6,334 nt of DNA, from NCBI GenBank assembly GCA_029865405.1, contig JAOUGZ010000165.1, forward strand, positions 1 through 6,334, read 5' to 3'. Of this stretch, positions 1-6,334 are shown one piece after another; position 1 is the stretch's first letter; each line of letters opens with the position of its first letter. The stretch comes from Betaproteobacteria bacterium (lineage in GTDB: Bacteria; Pseudomonadota; Gammaproteobacteria; Burkholderiales; SG8-39). A program made the translations under genes and the position numbers. Below the pieces are notes generated by a model. That model was not told the DNA's origin, searched no databases, and saw only the letters and a program-made list of their open reading frames with translations.

Positions 1-1
1 G

Positions 2-253
2 CGGGCCGAAGCGACGCCGCAGGCGGTGATGTACGCGACCTCCTGGTGCCCGTACTGCGCCAAGGCGCGCGCGTACTTCGCGCGCTCGGGCATCGCCTAC
101 GTCGAGCACGACATCGAGAAGTCGGCCAGCGCCAACGCGGAGTTCAAGCGCCTGGGCGGGCGCGGCGTGCCGCTCTTCGTGGTGGGACGCGAGAAGTGGA
201 GCGGCTTCAGCGAGCAGGGCTTCGAGGACATGCTCGCGCGGGCCGCGCGCTGA
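2..253 (+). CDS. Glutaredoxin-like thioredoxin-fold protein (5' partial)
   Basis: The reading frame is open to the left edge, so the first 83 visible residues are the C-terminal domain of a longer protein. In-frame GTG (26) and ATG (29) codons lie directly at the first beta strand, too close to the domain to be convincing starts. The fold is recognisable: a beta strand (VMYATSW), the redox motif C-P-Y-C (visible residues 16-19) at the head of a helix, a second strand with an acidic end (YVEHDIE), then GGRGVP, where the proline is the cis-Pro facing the active site, then a strand and GFSEQGFEDML as the final helix. CPYC is the classic dithiol glutaredoxin motif, so disulfide reduction or glutathione-linked redox chemistry is expected. 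Similar domains in betaproteobacteria often follow an N-terminal secreted DUF4124 segment, but that part is outside the window. The SMP-30 gene begins one base after the TGA, suggesting co-transcription. Confidence 0.85.
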   Translation, partial: RAEATPQAVMYATSWCPYCAKARAYFARSGIAYVEHDIEKSASANAEFKRLGGRGVPLFVVGREKWSGFSEQGFEDMLARAAR

Positions 254-254
254 C

Positions 255-1198
<944 letters not shown>

Positions 1199-1202
<4 letters not shown>

Positions 1203-1267
1203 TTGGGGACAGACCTCATTTTTGTTCCGCATGATGCGGAACAAAAATGAGGTCTGTCCCTATTTAG
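1199..1267. repeat. 69-bp near-perfect inverted repeat between convergent genes (MITE/REP-like)
   Basis: Positions 1206-1232 and 1234-1260 are exact reverse complements (27 bp) around a single G at 1233. Allowing two mismatches (1203/1263 and 1205/1261), the arms extend to 1199-1232 and 1234-1267, 32 of 34 pairs. Each end reads inward as CTAA-N-T-N-GGGACAGACC. The core is AT-richer than the flanking genes, with T5 and A5 runs inside the arms. The TAA in each terminus is the stop codon of the adjoining gene. A stem this long folds in RNA from either strand, so it may block read-through between the convergent genes. There is no U-tract after the stem in either direction, so it is not a textbook intrinsic terminator. 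The GGGACAGAC ends resemble, from memory, dispersed short repeats found near IS200-like (Y1/RAYT) transposases in proteobacteria; no transposase is present here. The palindrome is certain; the mobile origin is inference. Confidence 0.85.
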
Positions 1268-2313
1268 AACTCGATGACGCCCTTGCCAGAGGCCTGCCGG
1301 TCGAAGAGCTTGTAGGCCTCGTCGGCCTGGTCGAGCTTCCAGCGGTGGGTGAAGATCTTCTCGAGCGCGATCCTGTTGTCGGCGACGAAGCGCGCGCACT
1401 CGCCCATGCCCATGGCGCTGAAGGTCCACGAGCCGACGAGCGTGAGCTGCTTTCTCAGCATGTCGCGCGAGACGTCGAGCGTCACGTCGCCGCCCTCGCC
1501 CACGAAGCACACCGTGCCCCAGGTCTTCGCCGCGCGCACCGCCTGCAGCCGCGCCGCGGCCACGCCCGTGCAGTCAAGCGCGAGGTCCACGCCCTCGCCG
1601 CGCGTCAGATCCTTCAGCGCCTTCTCGACGTCGCCCTTCGACGCATCCACCAGCGCGTCGGCGCCGTACTGCTTGGCGAGCGCGAGGCGCTCGGCGTTGG
1701 CTTCGACCGCGATGACGCGCGCGCCCATCTTCGAGCCAAGGAGCGTGGCGCTGATGCCGACCGGGCCCTGGCCGAACACGGCGAGCGTGGAGCCGCCCGA
1801 CAGGTTCATGCGCCGCAGCGCGCCGTAGGCGGTGCCCGTGCCGCAGGCGACTGCCGCGCCTTCGGCGAAAGAGAGCTCCTCGGGCAGCGGCACGATGGTG
1901 CGCACCGGCACCTTCAGGTACTCGGCGTGCCCGCCGTGCGCCGTGACCCCGTAGACCGTGATGCCCGCGCGGCATAGTTGCGACCAGCCGACGCGGCAGT
2001 GCTTGCACACGCCGCAGCCGGCGTAGTGGTGGTCCATCACGCGCTGCCCGGTGGGCGCCTCGCGCTCCGCGACGCCGGGGCCGCGCGCCACCACCTCGCC
2101 GCAGGGCTCGTGCCCGGCGATGAACGGGTCGGCGTCGCCGCCGAGGCCGAGCGCCTTCTGCGCCTCGCCCGGCGGCGAGCGGTAGAACTTGAGGTCGCTG
2201 CCGCACATGCCCGAAGCGCGCATGCGCAGCACCACTTCGCCCGGACCGGGCGTCGGGTCGGGAAAGTTGCGGATTTCGATCTTGCGATTACCCAGGAATA
2301 CGGCGCCGCGCAT
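1264..2313 (-). CDS. Zinc-dependent medium-chain alcohol dehydrogenase family protein
   Basis: A 349-residue MDR-superfamily oxidoreductase, NAD(P)-linked, oxidising an alcohol or polyol to a carbonyl. Catalytic-zinc ligands are visible: Cys37 (GMCGSD), His68-Glu69 (AGHEPCGEV) and Cys158 (ACGTGT). The structural-zinc set is complete: Cys100, Cys103, Cys106, Cys114. The Rossmann nucleotide motif is GQGPVG (181-186), and Glu204 at the end of the second strand favours NAD+ over NADP+. Domain order is GroES-like (about 1-150), cofactor-binding (150-290) and the return to the catalytic domain. The start at 2313 is preferred over an in-frame upstream ATG at 2391 because GGGAGG sits 7 bases ahead and MRGAVFLG is the usual family N-terminus. 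It resembles polyol/threonine-dehydrogenase-like members, but the substrate is unknown. It is divergent from the MarR gene across a shared 112-bp promoter region, so control by that regulator is plausible. Its TAA stop lies in the end of the inverted repeat. Confidence 0.93.
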   Translation of the reverse strand: MRGAVFLGNRKIEIRNFPDPTPGPGEVVLRMRASGMCGSDLKFYRSPPGEAQKALGLGGDADPFIAGHEPCGEVVARGPGVAEREAPTGQRVMDHHYAGCGVCKHCRVGWSQLCRAGITVYGVTAHGGHAEYLKVPVRTIVPLPEELSFAEGAAVACGTGTAYGALRRMNLSGGSTLAVFGQGPVGISATLLGSKMGARVIAVEANAERLALAKQYGADALVDASKGDVEKALKDLTRGEGVDLALDCTGVAAARLQAVRAAKTWGTVCFVGEGGDVTLDVSRDMLRKQLTLVGSWTFSAMGMGECARFVADNRIALEKIFTHRWKLDQADEAYKLFDRQASGKGVIEF

Positions 2314-2320
2314 CGGATGG

Positions 2321-2326
2321 CCTCCC
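2321..2326 (-). promoter_or_regulatory. Shine-Dalgarno deciding the dehydrogenase start
   Basis: On the minus strand this reads GGGAGG, seven bases before the ATG at 2313-2311. It is the best ribosome binding site in the window and fixes the dehydrogenase start 26 codons inside the longest open frame. Confidence 0.75.
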
Positions 2327-2333
2327 AAGAAAT

Positions 2334-2346
2334 GTTGCCCTGCAAC
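2334..2346. promoter_or_regulatory. Candidate MarR-type operator near the dehydrogenase start
   Basis: A perfect 5-3-5 palindrome, GTTGC-CCT-GCAAC, in the leader region of the minus-strand dehydrogenase. The TTGC..GCAA half-sites resemble those of MarR-family operators such as the E. coli mar operator. It lies just downstream of a possible minus-strand -10 element (2356-2361), where a bound repressor would hinder transcription. The palindrome is seen; binding by the adjacent MarR protein is inferred. Confidence 0.4.
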
Positions 2347-2355
2347 GTGCCCGCC

Positions 2356-2361
2356 ATCATA
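2356..2361 (-). promoter_or_regulatory. Possible -10 element for the dehydrogenase
   Basis: On the minus strand this reads TATGAT, five of six matches to TATAAT, 42 bases before the start codon. No convincing -35 hexamer lies 16-18 bases upstream (that stretch is GC-rich), so the promoter would be weak or activator-dependent. Confidence 0.3.
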
Positions 2362-2390
2362 CCGGCAGCCCGCCGCCGGACTTCCTTGCA

Positions 2391-2412
2391 TTGCTTATCG
2401 TAAGCTACGCAA
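2391..2412. promoter_or_regulatory. Candidate autoregulatory operator overlapping the marR promoter
   Basis: A 22-bp imperfect palindrome with TTGC at one end and GCAA at the other; 8 of 11 symmetric pairs match. Inside it lies a perfect 5-3-5 repeat, GCTTA-TCG-TAAGC (2393-2405), with a slightly different centre. It starts at the -35 hexamer and ends just before the -10, so a bound dimer would exclude RNA polymerase. Size, symmetry and position fit a MarR-family autorepressor site; binding itself is inferred. Confidence 0.45.
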
Positions 2413-2419
2413 CTATTAT
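2391..2419 (+). promoter_or_regulatory. Putative sigma-70 promoter of the marR-efflux operon
   Basis: TTGCTT (2391-2396) and TATTAT (2414-2419) are separated by 17 bases; they match the -35 consensus at three positions and the -10 consensus at five. The predicted transcription start, about seven bases past the -10 element, falls at or next to the A of the regulator's ATG (2426). No Shine-Dalgarno is well placed between, so the message may be leaderless. Confidence 0.5.
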
Positions 2420-2425
2420 GCGGGG

Positions 2426-2902
2426 ATGTTCCGCGAGGACCTGTCGCGCAATTTCGGCTTCCTGCTGAACGACGTGGCGCGCCTGCTGCGCACCGCCTAC
2501 GACCGGCGCGTGCGCAAGCTCGGCCTGACGCGGGCGCAGTGGTGGGTCCTCACGCACCTGTTCCGCAGCAACGGCGTCAGCCAGACCGAGCTCGCCGAGA
2601 TCCTGGAGATCGAGAAGCCGACCCTCGGGCGCCTGCTCGACCGGCTGGAAGCCAAGCGCTGGGTGCGCCGCGAGCACGATGCCAAGGACCGGCGCGTCTG
2701 GCGCGTGCATCTCACCGACGAAGTCACGCCGGCGCTGCACACCATGCGCACCATCGCTGCCGAACTGCGGCGCGACGCGCTCGCCGGGCTGAGCGCCGCC
2801 GAGCGCGAGCGGTTCGTCGACACCCTGCTCACCCTCAAGGCGAACCTGCAGCGCGCGCAGAACGGCGCGCCTGAAGGCGCCGTGCGCAGGCGGGCCCGAT
2901 GA
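2426..2902 (+). CDS. MarR-family transcriptional regulator
   Basis: A 158-residue winged helix-turn-helix protein of the MarR family: dimeric, cytoplasmic, usually a repressor released from DNA by small, often phenolic, ligands. Visible parts are an N-terminal dimerisation helix (about 7-32, FGFLLNDVARLLRTAYDRRV), the HTH with VSQTELAEILEIEKPTLGRLLDRLEAKRWV (51-80, recognition helix about 65-75), a basic wing (RREHDAKDRRVWRVHLT, 81-97) with the family's Asp-x-Arg pattern, and C-terminal dimerisation helices (100-145). The open frame extends upstream to 2189, but that part runs antisense through the dehydrogenase N-terminus and has no MarR resemblance, so ATG 2426 is chosen. Its stop overlaps the fusion-protein ATG by four bases (ATGA), giving translational coupling. 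Position at the head of an EmrA/EmrB-like pair and the palindromes upstream suggest self-repression and efflux control, possibly also of the divergent dehydrogenase. Confidence 0.93.
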   Translation: MFREDLSRNFGFLLNDVARLLRTAYDRRVRKLGLTRAQWWVLTHLFRSNGVSQTELAEILEIEKPTLGRLLDRLEAKRWVRREHDAKDRRVWRVHLTDEVTPALHTMRTIAAELRRDALAGLSAAERERFVDTLLTLKANLQRAQNGAPEGAVRRRAR

Positions 2903-3951
2903 GCGCCGCACGCAAGCTGCGCCGGCTGCTGCGCCTCGTGCTGCTGCTCGGCGTGCCGCTCGCCGCAGGGGTAGCCGCGCTGCACTACTACGCCGAAGGC
3001 GGCGGCCGCGCCGAGACCGACAACGCCTACGTCAAGGCGCACCTCATCGCCGTGAGCGCGGAAGTCGCCGGCCGCGTGGTCGAAGTGGGGGTCAGCGACA
3101 ACCAGGAAGTGCCCGCCGGGCAGCTCCTGTTCCGCATCGACCCGGCGCCGTTCGAAGCCGCGGTGGCGCGTGCCGACGCGCAGCTCGCGAACGTGCGCAC
3201 GGAGGTCGAGACGCTGCGCGCCGAGCACCGCGTGGCGCTCGCCGAGGCCGCGGAGGCCGAGGAGCGCATCCGCTTTCTCGGCGTGCAGCTCGAGCGCCAG
3301 CGACGCCTGCGCGAGCGCGGCATGGTGCGCGAAGAAGCCTACGACGAGGCGCGCTACAACCTGGACGCGGCGCGCGCGCGCCTCGTCTCGGTGCGCGAGC
3401 GCGTCGCGCGCGTGCTCGCCGGCCTCGGTGGCGACCCGAAACTGCCGAGCGCGCGCCACCCGCGCGTGCTCGAGGCGCAGGCGGCGCGCGAAGTGGCCGC
3501 GCTGGAGCTCGCGCGCACGCGCGTGCACGCGCCCGTCGCGGGCACGGTGAGCAATCTTCGGCTGCAGGCCGGCGAGCACGTCGCGCGCGGCACCCCGGTG
3601 TTCAGCCTCGTGCAATCGGGCCCGCGCTGGATCGAGGCCAATTTCAAGGAAACGCAGCTCACCGAGATGCGCGTCGGGCAGTCCGCGCGCATCGTCGCGG
3701 ACGCCTATCCGGGCGTCACCTGGCGCGCGCGCGTGAGCGCCATCGCCCCGGCCACCGGCGCCGAGTTCGCGCTGCTGCCGCCGCAGAACGCCACCGGCAA
3801 CTGGGTCAAGGTGGTGCAGCGCATTCCCGTGCACCTCGCGATCGAACAGACCGACCAGGCGCCCGAGCTGCGCGCCGGCATGACGGTGAGCGTCAGCATC
3901 GAGACGGGCGCCAAGCGCGGCATGCCGGACCTGCTCGGCTTCCTGCGCTGA
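2899..3951 (+). CDS. HlyD/EmrA-family membrane fusion (periplasmic adaptor) protein
   Basis: A 350-residue adaptor expected to link the following MFS pump to an outer-membrane channel across the periplasm. It has a short basic N-terminus and one membrane anchor (about 9-28), then the EmrA signature TDNAYV (40-45), the first half of a lipoyl-like domain (AEVAGRVVEVGVSDNQEVPAGQ, 54-75; ends LLFRIDP), and a long alpha-helical coiled-coil hairpin rich in Ala/Glu/Arg (about 84-205). The second lipoyl half follows (RVHAPVAGTVSNLRLQAGE, 208-226), then a beta-barrel region with ANFKETQL (247-254) and the EmrA-type TGNWVKVVQRIPVHL (299-313). The ATG is set by the four-base overlap with the regulator stop. 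Length is slightly below that of E. coli EmrA, the difference lying mostly in the hairpin. It sits 16 bases before the MFS gene in the same operon. The exported substrate cannot be told from sequence. Confidence 0.94.
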   Translation: MSAARKLRRLLRLVLLLGVPLAAGVAALHYYAEGGGRAETDNAYVKAHLIAVSAEVAGRVVEVGVSDNQEVPAGQLLFRIDPAPFEAAVARADAQLANVRTEVETLRAEHRVALAEAAEAEERIRFLGVQLERQRRLRERGMVREEAYDEARYNLDAARARLVSVRERVARVLAGLGGDPKLPSARHPRVLEAQAAREVAALELARTRVHAPVAGTVSNLRLQAGEHVARGTPVFSLVQSGPRWIEANFKETQLTEMRVGQSARIVADAYPGVTWRARVSAIAPATGAEFALLPPQNATGNWVKVVQRIPVHLAIEQTDQAPELRAGMTVSVSIETGAKRGMPDLLGFLR

Positions 3952-3967
3952 GCAGCGCGCGGGCCGC

Positions 3968-5500
3968 ATGAGCGCGCAGCCGATTCCGCTGTCCGAGGCC
4001 ACGGGGCCCGCCGCGGCGCTCGAGCGCGCGCTGATCCTCGCCACCTGCACCATGGTGACCTTCCTCTACGCGATGACGGTCACCATCGCCAACGTTTCGC
4101 TGCCGCAGATGCAGGGGGCGCTCTCTGCGACGCCGGACCAGATCACCTGGGTGGTGACCTCGAATCTCGTCGCCACCGCCATCCTCACGCCGCTCGCCGG
4201 CTGGCTGGTCGCGCGCTTCGGCCGGAGGAAGCTCTGCAACTTCGCCGTGATCGGCTTCGGCGCCGCGTCGCTCGCCTGCGGCCTTTCCGACTCGCTCGGC
4301 GAGCTGGTGCTGTTCCGCGCGCTGCAGGGCGCGTTCGGCGCGCCGCTGGTGCCGGTGTCGCAGGCCATCGTGCTCGACACCTACGCCAAGCGCCACCACG
4401 GCGCGGTGATCGCGATCTTCGGCATGGGCTCGGTGGTCGGCCCGATCGTCGGGCCGGTGGCCGGGGGCTGGCTCTCCGAAGCCTACAACTGGCGCTACGT
4501 GTTCTACATGATCGTGCCGTTCGCCCTGCTCGCGCTGCTGGGTACCTTCGCCTTCATTCACGATCGCGCGGGCGCCAGCAAGGCGCGCCTGGACTGGCTC
4601 GGGTTCCTGATGCTGGCGCTCGCCCTGGCGAGCGCGCAGCTGATGCTCGACCGCGGCGAGCGCGCCGACTGGTTCGATTCCGCCGAGATCGTGGCCTGGG
4701 CGGCGATCGCCGGGATCGCGCTGTACGCCTTCATCGCGCACAGCGCGACCGCCGAGCGGCCGTTCCTCGACCCGCGCACGCTGCGTGATCGCAATTTCAG
4801 CATCGGCATGGTGCTGATCTTCGTCTTCGGCATGCTGAATTTCACGCCCATGACGCTGCTGCCGCCGATGCTGCAGGGCGTGAGCGGCTATCCCGATTCG
4901 GTGATCGGCTTCGTGCTGGGCGCGCGCGGCCTGGGCACGCTGATCGCCTTCTTCCTCATGATCTTCGCCAGCCGCCTCGACCCGCGCGCCATGATCCTGC
5001 TCGGCTTCCTGCTGCAGGCCGCGGCGGGCTGGCAGCTGGCGCAGCTCGACATGAATCCCGGCACCGCGAGCGTGTTCTGGCCGATGGCGATCCAGGGCTT
5101 CGGCGTCGGCGTGCTGTGGGTGGCGATCACCATGGTGACCTTCGCCACCCTCGCCCCGGAACGCGTCGCCGAGGGCTCCGCCGTCTACCACATGGTGCGC
5201 AACGTCGGCTCCAGCATCCACATCTCGCTCAGCATCAGCCTGGCGGTGCGCATGCAGCGCGCCAGCTACGCCGAGCTCGCCGAGCGCGTCACGCCCTACA
5301 GCGAGTCGCTTTCTCTGCCCTGGGTGCACGGCGCGTGGAACCTGCAATCGCTGGCCGGCCAGGCCGCCTTCGCGCGCGAGATGGCACGCCAGGCGCAGAT
5401 GATCGGCTACCTCGACGCGTTCGTGTTCTTCGTCGCGACTTCGCTCGTGGTGGTGCCGCTGGTGTTCCTGATCCAGCTGAAGCGGCCGGCCCGGCCCTAG
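3968..5500 (+). CDS. DHA2-family (EmrB-like) MFS efflux transporter, 14 TM
   Basis: A 510-residue inner-membrane drug:H+ antiporter. About 14 hydrophobic helices can be marked, the first near 22-43 and the last near 481-504, the 14-helix DHA2 layout. Motif A is GWLVARFGRRK (78-88) between helices 2 and 3; motif C is GSVVGPIVGPVAGGWLSE (154-171) in helix 5, the antiporter motif. In helix 1 the motif-D1 region is MTVTIANVSLP (36-46): the usual acidic residue of the LDxTIVNVALP pattern is replaced by Thr37. A periplasmic loop follows about residues 430-480, as in EmrB proteins. The gene begins 16 bases after the adaptor stop without a clear Shine-Dalgarno; ATG 3968 gives a normal cytoplasmic N-terminus. 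With the adaptor it would form an EmrAB-type tripartite pump, but no outer-membrane factor gene is adjacent. Its TAG stop overlaps that of the convergent enolase-superfamily gene. Substrate unknown. Confidence 0.94.
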   Translation: MSAQPIPLSEATGPAAALERALILATCTMVTFLYAMTVTIANVSLPQMQGALSATPDQITWVVTSNLVATAILTPLAGWLVARFGRRKLCNFAVIGFGAASLACGLSDSLGELVLFRALQGAFGAPLVPVSQAIVLDTYAKRHHGAVIAIFGMGSVVGPIVGPVAGGWLSEAYNWRYVFYMIVPFALLALLGTFAFIHDRAGASKARLDWLGFLMLALALASAQLMLDRGERADWFDSAEIVAWAAIAGIALYAFIAHSATAERPFLDPRTLRDRNFSIGMVLIFVFGMLNFTPMTLLPPMLQGVSGYPDSVIGFVLGARGLGTLIAFFLMIFASRLDPRAMILLGFLLQAAAGWQLAQLDMNPGTASVFWPMAIQGFGVGVLWVAITMVTFATLAPERVAEGSAVYHMVRNVGSSIHISLSISLAVRMQRASYAELAERVTPYSESLSLPWVHGAWNLQSLAGQAAFAREMARQAQMIGYLDAFVFFVATSLVVVPLVFLIQLKRPARP

Positions 5501-6334
5501 TCGGCGCGGTAGCGGCGGATGACGTCGGCATCCGGGTCGGCGCCCAGGCCCGGCGCCTGCGGCACCGCCAACTCGCCCTGCCTCGGCGCGAGCGCCTCGC
5601 CATACAGTGCGGCGTCCGCCGACAAGTAGAAGTATTCGAAGCGCTCCGCCGGCGCCAGCGCGGCGATGAGATGCAGCGTGGCGAGCGCCCCCGGACCGAA
5701 GTACGGCGAATGCGGCGCGAGCCTGACTTTGCGTTCCGCGGCCAGGGCCGCGACGCGCCGGAACTCGGTGATGCCGCCCACCTTGGTCACCGAGGGCTGC
5801 GCGATCTGCACCGCGCGCGCGTCAAACAGCGCCGCGAACTGCGAGGTGAAGCAGCAGTTCTCGCCCGCCGCGATCGGCATGCCGCAGGCTTCGCCTACCG
5901 CGCGCAGCCCCGCACCGTCCTCGGGCGGGAACACGGGCTCTTCGAACCATCCGAGGCCGAGCGGCGCGAGGCGCTTGCCGACCGCGATGGCGTCCTGCAC
6001 GCTCCATTCGCAATTGACGTCGAGCAGCAGCGCCACCTCGCGCGGCACCGCCGCGCGCGCCGCCGCGATCACCGGCTCCGCGACTTCGTGCAGCTTGATG
6101 GCGCCAAAGCCTTCGCCAAGCGCCTGCTCGCTGTAGCGCGCCGCGAGTTTCTCGTCGGCATAGCGCAGCAGGCTCGCGTAGCACTCGAGCCGCTCGCGCT
6201 TCGCGCCGCCCAGGAGCGCATGCAGCGGCGTGCCCGCCGCCTTGCCGGCCAGGTCCCACAGCGCGATGTCCAGGCCCGAGAGCGCGAAGGCCGCGATGCC
6301 GAAGCGCCCGAAGATGTGCAGGCGCTTCTGGATC
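5497..6334 (-). CDS. Mandelate racemase/muconate lactonizing enzyme (enolase superfamily) protein, 5' partial
   Basis: The frame stays open on the minus strand to the window edge: 278 C-terminal residues of a protein normally near 370-400, so the N-terminal capping domain is missing. It opens with the barrel-domain signature SGLDIALWDLAGKAAGTPLH (19-38 of the visible part). The three metal-binding acids are present: Asp105 (LLDVN), Glu131 (WFEEP) and Glu158 (AAGEN). Lys80 (AIKLHE) is the expected barrel base and His208 (APHSPY) the opposing base, as in the mandelate racemase subgroup. Two departures from the common pattern are seen: the KxK motif reads Lys-Leu-His, and the Asp that normally pairs with the histidine (QPD..GGIT) is Ser181 (QPSVTKVGGIT). 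Members typically abstract a proton alpha to a carboxylate (sugar-acid dehydration, racemisation, cycloisomerisation); the reaction here is unknown. A GTG at 6072 is too internal to be the start. The stop shares CTAG with the exporter stop. Confidence 0.92.
   Translation of the reverse strand, partial: IQKRLHIFGRFGIAAFALSGLDIALWDLAGKAAGTPLHALLGGAKRERLECYASLLRYADEKLAARYSEQALGEGFGAIKLHEVAEPVIAAARAAVPREVALLLDVNCEWSVQDAIAVGKRLAPLGLGWFEEPVFPPEDGAGLRAVGEACGMPIAAGENCCFTSQFAALFDARAVQIAQPSVTKVGGITEFRRVAALAAERKVRLAPHSPYFGPGALATLHLIAALAPAERFEYFYLSADAALYGEALAPRQGELAVPQAPGLGADPDADVIRRYRAD

Noticed and set aside
1206..1260. Calling the palindrome a standard Rho-independent terminator
   Set aside because: The stem lacks a following U-tract in either orientation and has A/T tracts within its arms. 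It is annotated as a repeat with a possible barrier role instead.
1222..1977. A 251-codon plus-strand frame starting inside the inverted repeat
   Set aside because: It is antisense to the dehydrogenase with no recognisable fold, and its start lies within the palindrome without a ribosome binding site.
2314..2391. A 26-residue N-terminal extension of the dehydrogenase
   Set aside because: The internal ATG at 2313 has a strong GGGAGG seven bases upstream and begins the conserved N-terminus, so the longer start is unlikely.
2189..2425. An N-terminal extension of the MarR protein using an upstream in-frame ATG
   Set aside because: The extra 79 residues run antisense through the dehydrogenase start and the promoter region, and are not MarR-like.
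3952..3967. A separate promoter or binding site between adaptor and exporter genes
   Set aside because: The gap is only 16 GC-rich bases with no promoter-like hexamers; the genes most likely share one transcript.
2497..4053. A 518-codon open frame on the minus strand opposite the regulator and adaptor genes
   Set aside because: Composition is Arg/Ala/His-rich with no recognisable domain, as expected from antisense reading of GC-rich coding DNA. The plus strand holds two clear protein families here.
3893..5347. A 484-codon open frame on the minus strand opposite the exporter
   Set aside because: Low-complexity Arg/His/Glu/Gln-rich translation antisense to an unmistakable MFS transporter; no motif supports it.

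Overview
The window is very GC-rich (well above 60% by eye), with a strong G/C third-position bias and dense, head-to-tail or overlapping genes. That, plus the protein families present, suggests a chromosomal segment of a high-GC proteobacterium. A betaproteobacterium, probably Burkholderiales-like, is my best guess, but this is inference from style and family resemblance.

Layout. (1) Positions 2-253 (+) hold the 3' part of a glutaredoxin-like thiol-disulfide protein with a CPYC active site. One base later an SMP-30/gluconolactonase-family beta-propeller gene begins (255-1202, +). (2) Positions 1199-1267 hold a 69-bp near-perfect inverted repeat between two convergent genes; both genes take their TAA stop from its symmetric ends. 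(3) A zinc-dependent medium-chain alcohol dehydrogenase lies on the minus strand (1264-2313). (4) A 112-bp, comparatively AT-rich divergent promoter region (2314-2425) carries two TTGC..GCAA palindromes. One overlaps a good sigma-70-like promoter whose predicted start point falls on the ATG of the next gene. (5) An apparent operon of a MarR-family regulator (2426-2902), a HlyD/EmrA-type membrane fusion protein (2899-3951) and a 14-helix DHA2/EmrB-type MFS exporter (3968-5500). (6) A convergent enolase-superfamily gene (5497-6334, -), cut by the window edge, whose stop codon shares a CTAG with the exporter's stop.

How the genes may work together. The regulator, fusion protein and exporter form a classic self-regulated multidrug or aromatic-compound efflux module; no outer-membrane channel gene is present. 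The lactonase-family, alcohol dehydrogenase and enolase-superfamily (dehydratase/cycloisomerase-like) genes flanking it are the kinds of enzyme seen in non-phosphorylative sugar-acid oxidation. They lie in separate transcription units, so a joint pathway is only a hypothesis. No tRNA, rRNA, CRISPR or intact transposase gene was seen. Nothing in the window clearly amounts to an undescribed multi-gene system. The most unusual features are the palindromic element that supplies both stop codons and the operator/leaderless-promoter arrangement ahead of the MarR gene.
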